From: Exobasidium rhododendri
Taxonomy: Eukaryota > Basidiomycota > Exobasidiomycetes > Exobasidiales > Exobasidiaceae
Assembly (NCBI GenBank): GCA_026210745.1
Contig: CP110630.1
Location: 2,666,001 to 2,730,000, forward strand
Direction of reading: 5' to 3'
DNA: 64,000 nt
Positions 1 through 10,666 of the stretch are shown piece by piece (position 1 is the stretch's first letter; every line of letters starts with the position of its first letter). Below the pieces are notes generated by a model. That model saw only the letters and a list, made by a program, of their open reading frames with translations. It searched no databases and was not told the origin of the DNA. The translations under genes and the position numbers were made by a program.

Positions 1-1
1 G

Positions 2-94
2 CGCTTCTTTGCCAATCTGAGCGCATTCACCGAGACATTGGAAGCAGAAATAATCGGTGACGAGTCTGATGCGTCTTTGCAGCCGTCACGTTAA
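2..94 (+). CDS. C-terminal end of an unidentified protein (partial, cut by window start)
   Basis: Reading from base 2, 30 codons stay open and end in TAA at 92-94. The residues (beginning RFFANLSAF, ending LQPSR) look like ordinary coding sequence, but there is too little to name a family. The gene would converge on the carnitine acetyltransferase gene, whose stop lies 77 bases further on; tail-to-tail spacing like this recurs across the window. It could also be chance open sequence. Confidence 0.35.
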   Translation, partial: RFFANLSAFTETLEAEIIGDESDASLQPSR

Positions 95-171
95 GAGGAG
101 CAGTGTCACCATGTATTATTTAAAGACTGAATACCCTCACATAAAAAGTACTATCTACTACTATCTTCCAT

Positions 172-2106
172 CTACAACTTGGCCTTTTCACCGCCTTGCT
201 TGGCCTCCAGTCGAAGGTGTAAATCCCGCAGTTCAAGCGCAGCTTCGTTGATGTAATGTCGTAGGCGGCTTGCGTCTAGTTTCATCGACGTCAGTGCAAA
301 TGTGAGAGAAGTCTCCTTGATAGCGTATGCACATCCGAATCCATCTGGTGTTACTTCACCGTAGCCCCAAGCATCGAAACTTTCACTTGAGATTTGACTG
401 GTACTCAATTGCCAATTGCTAGACTTTGCGAATGCTTCATCTTTATACAATTGAGGCACTTCTTCTCCCTCTTTGAGAAGCTTCTTCAAGCCGAACAGGT
501 GTCTGTCGACTCCTTGACCGTCGGCGGCGGCAGAAGCATACGCCAAGTGTTGTTTGGTAGCCTTTTGAAACTTTTCAAACCTTTCTTCATCACTGACGCT
601 TCCGTCTTCCATAGCCAGGACAAACTGATTACTTTCCACACTTGCACTTCGAATCGTCTCTGTTCTTCCCCACTTGAACTTCCTCGTCTGAGCACTCTCG
701 TATGTTGCACAAGCCTTTCCGAACATCTTGTAGTAAGCCAATTGGATGACCATCTGAACCCAAGCATCAGGACTACACTTGAACTTCTTGATACTTGCCT
801 TGCCGTACCCGGAGAATTCCAAAACAGCCAGATCGTGCTTTGCTTTGAGCTGGTCAAAGTCAGTAACGGCTTCTTTGATGTGGTCCTCCACATTCTTATC
901 CAGTGCAAAAGAGATTTGCTTCGGTGTCGACAAGTCACTGCGGGACGATGAACCAAAGTCAATCTTGTTGGCAGCAATAGCTGAAAGCACGAAATCGTTC
1001 ATTCGAAGGGTGGGTGTGCCGTCCATTGTTGAATGCTCGCCGACATAGCCACTCTTGCCGTTGTCATTCACGATCAGCTGTTGCTTGTCGTAGAAGCGAT
1101 TCTTGCCGTCTCCAAACCACAGATTCCAAGACCTTTCTTCTGTCGTTACTGCCTTTACATCGTCCAAGCAGAGGACAATGACGCTGCTCTGAATTCGTTC
1201 CAATGCTGCCTTGTTTTGAGCACCGCCGTTTCCCTCCACATTGAGCAGAGCTTCTCTCGAATGGGTCCACTTATCTCGATTGTTGGAAGTGAGAGATCCT
1301 ACGGGATATGCGTCAGCGGGAGGCGCTGATGCTACAATCTTCTCTAGTTGGCTCTCGATCTCGCCAGCGCTCAATTCTTGTCCATTCTCATACAGTTCGA
1401 ATTCGAAAAAGAAGCCATTTCGAGCGACGACGAGGTGGTTGTATGTATTCGAGTCATACTTCTTTGCCTGGTCGATGGGAATCACAGGGAGTCGAGTCGC
1501 ATTGAACATCCAGGGGTATGATCCGGAGCACATTGGACCAGATTTGGTCTTTTCTGGAGCCAACTGTTCACTTTCTAGCATCTTTCGGAACTGCAACATG
1601 GCCTTTAACTGACTTGCTGCTCTTTTTGTTCCTGTCTTTCTTGACTTATCATCGCGATGAACGTAGAAATAGCTCACGTACGGTACCACTGGATCTCGAT
1701 AGCCCATGTATGCTGCATCATTCCACCAGGCTGCTAGCCAGTTCCCGTCACTCTCTGGATCCTTTGCTCGTTGCAGTAGACGCTCTTGCAATTTCTTGAA
1801 CAGTGCTGCATCACTTCCATCAAGGGCAGATTGAACAGCTGATTCTGTTGCTTTCAGAGAGGTTTCAGTCTGGTGAGGAATCGTCGTTCGCAGGTACTTC
1901 TCCAGCGTTTGCTTCAGATCCGGTACAGGCAAGGAAGGCAAGGAGTCCTGTCCAGCAAAAAGAGGTCCTTTACCACCAGCTGCTGTCGTTGCTCGCAAGA
2001 TCATGCTTCGAACTTGTTGTTGTGGGATGGATGGAGAGATGGAAGTCGGTGCTCGTATGTAACCTCGAAAGCCACTGTGTTTTGGCAGGCGAAGTAGTAC
2101 TTGCAT
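172..2106 (-). CDS. CAT2: carnitine O-acetyltransferase, dual mitochondrial/peroxisomal
   Basis: Intronless, 644 aa from the first ATG (2106). It transfers acetyl groups between CoA and carnitine so that acetyl units can move between peroxisome, cytosol and mitochondrion. The choline/carnitine acyltransferase fold fills the protein, beginning near the LPSLPVPDL segment. The catalytic histidine lies in EHSTMDGTP. The first ATG starts a basic, Ser-rich, acid-poor leader (MQVLLRLPKHSGFRGY) typical of a mitochondrial presequence. A second in-frame ATG at 2004 removes that leader but keeps the whole enzyme. The C-terminus is AKL, a PTS1 signal. Yeast Cat2 uses the same two-start arrangement. The open frame runs upstream of 2106 but only to a non-ATG codon. 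Confidence 0.93.
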   Translation of the reverse strand: MQVLLRLPKHSGFRGYIRAPTSISPSIPQQQVRSMILRATTAAGGKGPLFAGQDSLPSLPVPDLKQTLEKYLRTTIPHQTETSLKATESAVQSALDGSDAALFKKLQERLLQRAKDPESDGNWLAAWWNDAAYMGYRDPVVPYVSYFYVHRDDKSRKTGTKRAASQLKAMLQFRKMLESEQLAPEKTKSGPMCSGSYPWMFNATRLPVIPIDQAKKYDSNTYNHLVVARNGFFFEFELYENGQELSAGEIESQLEKIVASAPPADAYPVGSLTSNNRDKWTHSREALLNVEGNGGAQNKAALERIQSSVIVLCLDDVKAVTTEERSWNLWFGDGKNRFYDKQQLIVNDNGKSGYVGEHSTMDGTPTLRMNDFVLSAIAANKIDFGSSSRSDLSTPKQISFALDKNVEDHIKEAVTDFDQLKAKHDLAVLEFSGYGKASIKKFKCSPDAWVQMVIQLAYYKMFGKACATYESAQTRKFKWGRTETIRSASVESNQFVLAMEDGSVSDEERFEKFQKATKQHLAYASAAADGQGVDRHLFGLKKLLKEGEEVPQLYKDEAFAKSSNWQLSTSQISSESFDAWGYGEVTPDGFGCAYAIKETSLTFALTSMKLDASRLRHYINEAALELRDLHLRLEAKQGGEKAKL

Positions 2107-2673
2107 AGGGTGCGCTCGATAAGCAAATCCAAGGCAAGGGCGACCGCAACGGAAATGAAGGGGTAGTTTTGGAGGAAGCGGTGCTTTGCTCAATCACAGA
2201 CGCAGGTCAAGAAGAAGTCGATAGTGGAGCGTCCAGTTGCAGCCTTCCCAAGCTTGTCTATTTAATCTGCGGCCTCTTTCCGTCGACAGCCTGCCCCAGA
2301 GTTCATCGAGCCTCTCCAGGAAGTACACGAAATGCGCACAAAGCCGGCTTCTCCTCGGTCCGCCTTCGTTCTTCAGTCTGTCGCGTGGCGCGCAAGTTTG
2401 CAGATTCTCATCCCTCAACTTCCCCTCTTACTGTCTCACCGATCTAGGCACAAGGCATGGAAATGCAGCGGAGCGCAGCATCTGAAGTTAAGGGACTTGA
2501 TACATACACAAGCAGCCTTTGTGGTAACTCATATGTTGCGGCTGATAATAATAATGATACAAATGGGAAGGATATCGAATGTAGTGAGGGAATATAAGTG
2601 TGAGTGTCAACGATAGGAAATACAATTGATTGTGTGTGAGGGACAAAGGCCATGTTGAAGAAGCTTGAGTGGG

Positions 2674-3696
2674 CTAACAGCGCGAAAAGTCCAGCTGCAT
2701 GTTTTGCTCGTACGTCCAGCCGGCGTTATACTCGGAGTCGTCGATGCTTCTTCGTGATGAGCTTCTGCCTTTCGGTGATTGGAAGTGCATGGAGGGTACA
2801 CTGTCTGATAGTGTTAGTGACCGACCCAGTCCGAGGCTGTTTTGTTGTAGCTTTGACTTCTGTGGCCCGGCCAGCTGCGATGCATTCACAGTCTCATTGC
2901 AGATCTCTACAGCTCCTGCTCTCTTTGCCAACTTGGTCTTCTTACTCTCCCTGTTGTCTTCGCCGTCATTGGGGTGGAGAGCTAACAAGGCTGCGTCCAG
3001 CTTTTGGACCAAGTCCTCCTGCGCTTCCGAAGCGTTTCTTGTATCGTCTGCTGGTGTCGTCATGCCAGTATCTGCACCAGAAGATTCGCCATCGTCCGTC
3101 GATGAACTTCCTCGCCGTGATGAGTAGGGTGTAGATGCATGCGACGATGAAGGTGTCGATGCGCCCTGTGCAGCCTCCAGTTCGAGCTCCACCGTAGCAG
3201 GCTGTGGTTCCTCGGCGTGCTTCTTCTCATCCGCAACAGCTTCCTCCACTGTATCCTGCCGTTTCGTGGCGGCACCCTGGGGCATCGAGCTCTTCTTTCC
3301 ATCTTTGCTAGTCTTGCTCTTCTTTGCACTGCTGCACTCTTCCGACTCTGATGATGCGACTGAGAAAGCGCTGTCTGTAATATTGATGAAGCGATACCCT
3401 TTTGGTCCACCGCGATATGTGCCGATCACATGATCGTCTAATCCACCGTACAAATGCACAGTAGGATAGCAGTACCGCTTAGGTGCCCATATTAAGCCAC
3501 CTTCTTCCCAACCCACTTCTTCGGTCCGAAGTGGCACATACAGGCTATTTGGTCCAAGGTCTTGCTCGGGGAGGCTGGGAGCCATGGCGGGTCGGCTGTC
3601 CGGTGGTGTCAATCTGATCGAAGGAATGATGTGACCGCATCGAATTACCACCGAAGGCGCTGCGGCCGATGATGCTGCACTGGAAGAAGCGTCCAT
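2674..3696 (-). CDS. unknown Ser-rich, largely disordered protein
   Basis: 340 aa from ATG 3696, intronless as read. I do not recognise it. The first ~110 residues look folded (VIRCGHIIPSIRL, then an aromatic/glycine-rich stretch around YCYPTVHLYGGLDDH and GTYRGGPKGYRF). The rest is low complexity: Ser/Glu/Lys-rich with basic clusters (KKSKTSKDGKKSS, KKTKLAKRAG) that could be nuclear localisation signals, plus Ser/Thr tracts. The open frame continues upstream without an ATG, so a short upstream exon is possible. It lies head-to-tail behind CAT2, and its 5' side faces the long gap before the F-box gene. Confidence 0.6.
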   Translation of the reverse strand: MDASSSAASSAAAPSVVIRCGHIIPSIRLTPPDSRPAMAPSLPEQDLGPNSLYVPLRTEEVGWEEGGLIWAPKRYCYPTVHLYGGLDDHVIGTYRGGPKGYRFINITDSAFSVASSESEECSSAKKSKTSKDGKKSSMPQGAATKRQDTVEEAVADEKKHAEEPQPATVELELEAAQGASTPSSSHASTPYSSRRGSSSTDDGESSGADTGMTTPADDTRNASEAQEDLVQKLDAALLALHPNDGEDNRESKKTKLAKRAGAVEICNETVNASQLAGPQKSKLQQNSLGLGRSLTLSDSVPSMHFQSPKGRSSSRRSIDDSEYNAGWTYEQNMQLDFSRC

Positions 3697-4822
3697 GATC
3701 ACCCTTGAAGATCCGCTCGCTTGCTTTCTTGAAGAAGAAAAGAGCAAGAAACTACACCTATAGCGTTTCTACGAGTGTACTGCGAAGTAGAAAAGACACA
3801 CGCAGAAAGGAAAGGGGCCAGACACGGATGGAGAAAGGCACGACCTTATGTAGCAATGCGTGATCTCCTTAGGAAGAAAAGCCTGCGTCGTACTTTGACG
3901 TCGCCTGACTGGCAAGCGCTAGTCGCGAATAGTGATGGCCAAGAATTTTTGGCGCGCCTCCCTAATTTCGGATTTTGATGCAGCCGTGCTTCCTTTAGCA
4001 GCTGTTTGCCTTAAAGTAGGGAGCTTTGTTCGCTGCAGTCGAGCAGCAGGTAGATGAGAATAGCACAGAGGAGGTCTGAACAGGATAGGAGGGCGTAGGG
4101 GGGGGGGAATTTATCCTGAGTGAATCAGTCTATATACTGCGACACTTCCAGCACTTGCTTAAGAAGAACCCTCTCCTATCGAACGAGTAATGATACTCTT
4201 TCTACAGGACATTTAAAAGTAATTGTGGGGAGACACCTTTCATTCGCGTATACTATTGACAGTTTCACTTTCTTCAAACGCTGTCAACGGTTGGTCAATC
4301 TGACAAACCTCCCAAAATGCCGGATGAAAACCCCTTCCTGGATGACGAAAATTTCTGTGGGAGTTGGGATCCTGCGATCTGACTCAGGCTACTTAGTCGG
4401 TGTGTCAGAACGAATGAATCGTGAATCGAGGTCTTCATGCGGGCTATTCCTCCTTTTTTTTCTTCTTTTTCTTTTTTCTAATCTACGATCTTCAAGATCC
4501 TTTCAATGTAAAATCGAGATAGTGAAACCTACCAAGCCATCTCTACCTTTCTTACCCAATGATAAATACAAACCGATAGGAGGAACCGATGCAATGACGC
4601 GTCATTTTGCTCACCACTTTACACCCTCATTTTGATGGCCGATGGGGGCTTTGTCGCCGCCCTTAATGTTTCAACCGCTGAAAGCTGCATTAGCTCGGGC
4701 TAGACCAACCTTCATCACACGAGGTGGTAAAGGACTGACTCAATTACAAAACGCCGGCTAAACAAATCGTTGGTGGGAGAAAAGCTCGCGTGGCATGATA
4801 GTCGGTCTACTCGTCGAGGCAG
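3697..4822. other. divergent intergenic region, no gene seen
   Basis: About 1.1 kb between the unknown protein on the minus strand and the F-box gene on the plus strand. It contains a run of ten G at 4098-4107 and a pyrimidine-rich T/C tract near 4446-4480. Open frames here (for example 4120-4635) start without ATG and have no protein-like composition. It probably holds both promoters. Confidence 0.5.
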
Positions 4823-4963
4823 ATGTTGCCTCTCTTATCTAGATACTGTGTGAGTGGAGAAGGAAGAAGGCAATTAGATTCCTCGGACCCATCTGTGAGG
4901 GCGCGTGCACCGTCAACTTCCTCTCTCCATTCGCGACATGTCTGGACGAGGACGACCACGGGA

Positions 4964-6599
4964 ATGACCGGCAGCCCACAGCTACCTCTGGAAATACTAC
5001 CCTTAATATTAGACCACTTGCAATGGCGGGTTCGAGATCTGCACGCCTGCTCGCTCACGTCAAAGACTTGGAATCACTATGCCACGCCAAGGCTGTATAC
5101 TAGGCTGTTCCTGAGAGATCAAACGAGACTTATCAAAGTATTCAAGACCCTAGAGAAGAACGACGCTCTGGCCAAACTCGTGAAAGTGCTGGAGATCAGG
5201 GTGTTTCCCTTTGGACTGAAGGCTGAAGAGCTCGAGAAACTAGAGGCAAGTCTGCTGGCTTTCCTACTCAAGGCAACGAATCTGGCAGAGCTGTATTGGA
5301 CTAGAACAGGCAGCTTGACTGATCGGGTACTCCCCTTTCTGCCGATTCTACCTTCCCTTGAGACACTCGAACTGACTGGATCATCTCGATTTTACTCGCC
5401 TTCGAATGTGACAAAGTGTCTCCTCGCTTCCGATAAGGCGCCAAGTCTCAAGCACTTCTCCATCCTGCTACCTGATCGACAAGTGTGCGACGAGCTGCCA
5501 CGATGGGCACGCGAACTGGGCTCAAAACTGAGGAGCTTCAGCATTCTGTGCCAGCATTCTCCAATCGTGACTGACAGCGTCCTGAGAGATGTGTCGCAAC
5601 ACTTGACTGGCATCACAAGACTTTCGATCATCGGCGCCAAACAAGTGAGCTGCGAGGGTGTTTTCTCCCTTCTTCGATCGGGAGACGTCAAAGAGTTAGC
5701 CATTGAAGGTCTTGCAGTACATCCTTCCACTTATCATCGCCTGTCAGCTCGGCTCATCAATCTACGATCTTTGACGCTCACGTTTCCGAAACATTCGCTA
5801 TGCCTACCACACGAATTTTGGCAACATTTGGCGAGTTTTGTGGAAGTCCTCCCGTTCCTCACCGAATTCACACTCTATCGTTCGAGCTGGAACACATCTC
5901 GTTTTGGAGAGCCTGATCTGCTCGAAGACACCTTTGATGGCCTTGATGCTTCTACCGGAGACTCGCACGATCTTGAGCATGGGGTGAGCGAGACTCAGCG
6001 ACAAGTTGGCGAGTCAAACGCCATCCAGGAGGGTCAGAACTTCATCCGTGAGCCTCTTCTGTCCTCCTCATTCTTGAGGCGATTGCTGCTTTCGAATGGC
6101 CCTTCACTCCGAAAGCTCAGGATTCACGGGATCGTTGCTACATCGGAGCAGGTTCGTGCTGTTTGTGAAACCTGTTACAATCTGCAGGATCTAGTTCTTC
6201 ACTTGTTCGAAAGCGACAATGTGAGTGTTGTTCTGGCCCATGAGAATGATCGCGACTCAAAGTACTGACAGTTCAGAACTGCACCATCACTAGTCGTCGA
6301 TCGAGTCTTCACTCAAACAACTCCCAAACCTGATCTCGCTTCACATTCTATCCCCTTTGAACAGCGCCATGTTTCTCAGCGAGCAGGATTTGAGAAGCTT
6401 AGCTAAACGGTGCAGTACGACACTCCGACAGCTCGGCTTTCGAAACAGGGTGTGGCTCGTTGATCGGGAGGCGACAGACGGAGAGAATGGTGAAGAGGTC
6501 AGTGAAGAGCTACTGGAAGATGGTCGCAAAGTCGTTTTGAAGAGATGGGACATGAGCGCTGGCATCTTCCCCGAAGTGCTACTTGTCGTTCGAGATTGA
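4964..6599 (+). CDS. F-box protein with leucine-rich repeats
   Basis: Two exons, 4964-6220 and 6294-6599, joined in phase 0 across a 73-nt GTGAGT intron; 520 aa. An F-box opens the protein (PQLPLEILPLILDHLQW, then the LHACSLTSKTWNHYA segment). Irregular leucine-rich repeats follow (SLETLELTGSS, LRSLTLTF, LRKLRIHGI) and continue through the second exon (LPNLISLHIL). Such proteins are substrate receptors of SCF ubiquitin ligases; the target cannot be inferred. An in-frame ATG at 4823 would add 47 residues with little protein character, so I chose the ATG just before the F-box. It converges with ELP3. Confidence 0.75.
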
Positions 6600-6871
6600 T
6601 GAATACTGCAACGAGACTGACACCATAGATACTGTCGTGCTCTCATCCTGCTGCCATCTGACTAGGCAACACTCAATCTCATCGAGACAGCTACGGCTGC
6701 TCAGCCGTTCCTTCGCTCGATGTCTACTGCGCCTGCGTGAGGGCACATGCGATAGGAGACCCTCCAAAATTGGAACGTCCCTTTGAAAATAAAAAACACA
6801 ACTTGTACTATAATACATTGAACATCAGCACCATTATCACAGAGAGAATGTGAGTGTGAACTCCTCTCCAT

Positions 6872-8694
6872 TCAGTCCCACTCTTCATCGTCGGGTTGAT
6901 CGACTTCCAGCATCTTGCTCATGTAAGGTCCGTCAAGGTAGTAACCCAACTTTCGATAGTAGTCCCTCGTTCCAACACCGCTGATGACGGCCAATTTGGT
7001 GCTACCGTGCTCGTCTCTCGCTATCCTTTCCGCCTCTTCCATCAACAAGGTTCCAAACCCTTGATGTTGAAAGTTGGTAGGATCGCGAGTATGAACGGGA
7101 ACAGAACTTCCATACGTGTGCAACTCTCGAACGAGACTGGTCTGGCCTGCCTCGAGCAATTCAGGTCGATACGTCTGATCGGAGCACTTTCTCAATCGAA
7201 GCAAAGCCACTAGAACATCTGTTTGAGGATCTTCGTACGCTAGAAAGGTCTCCCACCCTCCGTTGGCGGTGTAATCTCTACGTATCAACTCAATCTCAGT
7301 AGGTCTTACTTTGTCCTTTATTTCGTGGATGCCGACTTCTCGACTTCGAACGTCTCTGCACTCCAATCCAAAGTCTCGCACCCGATCCTCAGCCAGTTGA
7401 TGCAGATTACCGTGTTCTACACCTGACGTCACCAGGGGCATAGGAATGTCTCTTTGAACACGATAGACTCTTGTCCATGGTGGAATGAGCGCCAAGATCC
7501 TCGCCGTCAAGTCGATGAGGAAAGAAGGTGTGTAGCTCTTGTAGCGCCCCGTTCTCCAGAGCTCATAAAGTCCAGTGCCACGAATGACGAGCGTCGGGTA
7601 TAATTTCAACCCGTCTGTCCGATACTCTGGATTTTCAAAGTACTCGATGAATTGAGCCATGTCCCGCTCGGCATCCACGTTCATCAAGTTTGGCATCATG
7701 TGCGCTACAATCTTGTAACCGGCGTCTTTCGCTAGGTGAAAAGTCTCGCAAGTCGCCTTCACTGTATGTCCTCGATTGGTATCTCTTGCTACGTCCTCGT
7801 ATACAGACTGCACTCCAATCTACAGCACGGGAAGAAAGAAGCTATATCAATACTCATCCAATCTCTCCGTTCTCAATCACACTGTACACTCACCTCCAAG
7901 CGTGTGCAGCCGTACCGTAGCATCTGTGAAAGATGTGGCTTTAGGCAGTAGTCTGGCCTTGTCTCAATGGTAATCCCAATGGCTTTCGTTTTTGCTCTTT
8001 CTGAGTATCGAACAGCTTCATCCAGGTCAGTCGTGCTGTGACCACTCAGACTATTGTGCAGCTGGGCGATGAAATTGTTCCGATACTCGTCCGATAGACT
8101 CATGAATGTTCCCCCCATGACGATAAACTCAACCTTGTCGACTGTATGGCCCAGCTCTCGTAGCTGTTGAATACGACTTCGACTCTGTTCAAAGGGGTCG
8201 TAACGTGCTCGAATGGCTCTCATCGACGTGGGCTACATGCAAAAAAATTCACATCAGTCTCGTGCTTATACTGCAGACAAGGAACGTAAGATAGCGCAAC
8301 TCACTTCGTAGCCAGTATATGATTGCGTCGAGTATTCAAAGTCTGAGTCGGGCCCACCAGGACAGTAAACGCAGACGTTTCCAGTCAAACTGATATGAGG
8401 GCACCGATGTGGTTTGCTCATCAGCGCAACGACTGCGATCCCACTCGCGCTTCGAATAGGTTTCGCTTTCAAGACCGGCATTAGTATCTTCTTCTTGTTC
8501 TCGGGTATGGCAGCGATGATGTCGGTGAGTCGAGGCATGCCACCGTAATGATGCTTCTTGCATGCATTCTTCCGCGCTTTGTCCACGTTCATCGGTTTTC
8601 CGTTCTCGTAGGCAAAGATCAGCTGCTGAACTACATCACCGCAGACCCGTATCAGCGTCTCTGCCGATTGACTGGCTGTGTTTCCGGCTCCCAT
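6872..8694 (-). CDS. ELP3: Elongator complex catalytic subunit Elp3
   Basis: Three exons, 8694-8305, 8232-7894 and 7819-6872, with introns of 72 and 74 nt; 558 aa, matching the ~557 aa family. Elp3 performs the first chemistry of wobble-uridine cm5 modification of tRNA. The radical-SAM 4Fe-4S cysteines are C98, C108 and C111. The C-terminal acetyltransferase (KAT) domain shows the acetyl-CoA loop HQGFGTLL and the conserved [16 protein letters not shown] segment. Both splice junctions restore perfectly conserved strings ([19 protein letters not shown] and [13 protein letters not shown]). The start ATG at 8694 gives the usual short N-terminus. It is divergent from HGH1, with start codons 254 bases apart. 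Confidence 0.97.
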
Positions 8695-8870
8695 TGTGAT
8701 CGTGGGCGGATGGCGGACGAGATAGTGTCTCGAAGGAGTGAGGTGGGTACGTTATATCGGTGGAGAGGAAAGCGCAACACAAATTTCCAGAAAACCAAAA
8801 AAAAGCAAGGAGGGACGCATATTACGTAATCCAGATTTTTGACTGCCGCGAAGATAGGTGGGAAAGAACG

Positions 8871-8880
8871 TCAAAATTTA
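8871..8880. promoter_or_regulatory. AAATTT-core element between ELP3 and HGH1
   Basis: The sequence TCAAAATTTA lies in the divergent ELP3/HGH1 spacer, about 70 bases before the HGH1 ATG. It resembles the AAATTT core of the fungal RRPE element found at ribosome-biogenesis genes, and similar cores recur in other promoters of this window. Function is inferred from similarity only. Confidence 0.3.
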
Positions 8881-8948
8881 AGGACTGTTGTGACATTGAA
8901 ACCTTCTGCCTGGTTCATTGCAAAAGGAGTAGAAGCACGAACGTCAAG

Positions 8949-10613
8949 ATGCCCGCAGCCAGTATGGTTCCAGCTCACCTAGAGTTGCTGACCTTCTTGA
9001 CCGATCCGAATGCTCAGGTCAGGCAGGTGGCACTGTCAAACGTCATAGGCTACAGCGCCAAGACGAGCTCACAGAGAGTGTTCCTCATTGACAAACACAA
9101 AGGACTCGATGGAAAGCCACTTTTGGGGAGGAATGGCAAAGAGGTAGATACGATAGAGGATCTCAAGAGCTTGTGTCAAGACCAGCCTGTGGGTGACATT
9201 GAACTCTGAGGAGCGGAAGCCCCGCACTCACACTTATCTGGCATTTTTTCCCCCTCCCACTTGCAGATGACTGCTCATGACGCATTTTGTGCGCTCATCA
9301 ACCTTTCCGATAGCCTGATAGTAGCGAGGCGAATCGGAGATGCGGATTTTCTGAAGTTCCTGGTGCGGTATATTGCTGACCCGATTTCCCTTTTGGCTGA
9401 TCTGGCTTGCATGCTCCTCTCAAATCTGACAAAGTTGGAATCTGTTGGAGCGATACTACTCACACTTCGACTGCCCTCTCGGCCATTCTATTCTTTCATG
9501 TCGAGTGAGGATGCTAATGCTGCCATCGATGCAATGGAAACAGAAGTCGACGACCCAGAGTACGAAGAAAAGAAGCGGAAAGCAGAAGCGCATAATTTGA
9601 AATTGAAGGAACTTGCAGCAAAGGGAGAGGAAGACGTTCCAGCGATGAGTAAATTACTAGACGCATTCGAGGAAGGAGCAGATGTAGGCGGTGGTAAGTC
9701 TGAAGCTGCCACGATCGAAGAGATGAGGAATAGAGCCAAGGAGATTCAACAGCAAGGCGAAGAAGAAAAAGCAAAGGTACAAGTCGGTGCTGATGGTCGA
9801 CCTATCATCAAAAGGAAAACAAACTGTAACTTCTTGGCTAGTGTCTTTGCAAACTTGACCATCATCCCTCGAGGGAGAGAGTTCTTCGTTACACCATTGT
9901 CAGCTTCATCGGCTGCTGCATCTGCCACTGCTCAGGCTGCAGCAGCTTCTTCACAACAAAACGGTAATTCGGCACCACCGGCAAAAGAGTACCCTGTTGC
10001 GAGAATCATGGTCTTCACCGAACATCCTGATCTCATTCGACGAGGAGGAGTCATCAGCTCGTTGAAGAACATCTTCTTTATCAAATCGGCACACAAACTT
10101 CTGATTGCTCCGCCTTCCATCGACACTCGCTCACCCCATCACGACACCCATCTTGCCGGTGCACTTCGAGCAAGTAGCCGACCTGCGTCTTCGATCGACA
10201 TTCTACCTTATCTTCTCCTGCCACTCTGCGATGGTCAAGAGTTGAGTAAATTAGACATGGAAGATCAAGAGATGCTGCCGGAAGAATGTCAACTGCTCGA
10301 TGAAGGGAAGAAAAGGGAACGAGACCCAGCTTTGCGCTTGATGCTCGTTGAGTCATTGCTGTTGCTGTGCACTGGATTGTACGGAAGACAGTGCCTGAGG
10401 GAGAGGGGATGCTACATTGTTGTTCGAGAAGCCCACCTACAGGAGAAAGACGAAAAGATTGCTGAATCAGTCTTGAGGTTGGTCAACATCCTCAGAAGAG
10501 ACGAATCAGAGGAGTCTATCAATGATGAGGGTGAAGGAGAAGGCGTCAATGCAGAGACGGTCGAAGAAGAGCCCACCGCGGACGACGAAGATCTCATCAT
10601 AGAAGAACTATAA
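8949..10613 (+). CDS. HGH1: Hgh1/BRP16-family eEF2-folding factor
   Basis: Two exons, 8949-9188 and 9267-10613, phase 0, with a 78-nt intron (donor GTGGGT); 528 aa. Hgh1 is an armadillo-repeat protein that helps eEF2 fold with TRiC and Hsp90. Visible repeat-like helices include LLTFLTDPNAQVRQVALSNVIGY, DAFCALINLSD and LLADLACMLLSNLTKLE. The conserved block RGREFF and the ending RLVNILRRDESEE followed by an acidic tail fit the family. It is longer than yeast Hgh1 (~394 aa) because of an acidic, charged insert (around EVDDPEYEEKKRKAE and EEGADVGGGKSEAA) and an Ala-rich stretch. The stop is 53 bases from the HIS4 stop, tail to tail. Confidence 0.85.
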
Positions 10614-10666
10614 TTGTAACATAATAAGATAACATTGGAGAAAGCGGCCGGGAGGTCTTTGTCTTA

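Noticed and set aside
4120-4635. 171-codon open frame in the F-box upstream region
   Set aside because: It begins at GTG, is Ser/Phe/Leu-rich with no domain, and lies in a divergent promoter region.
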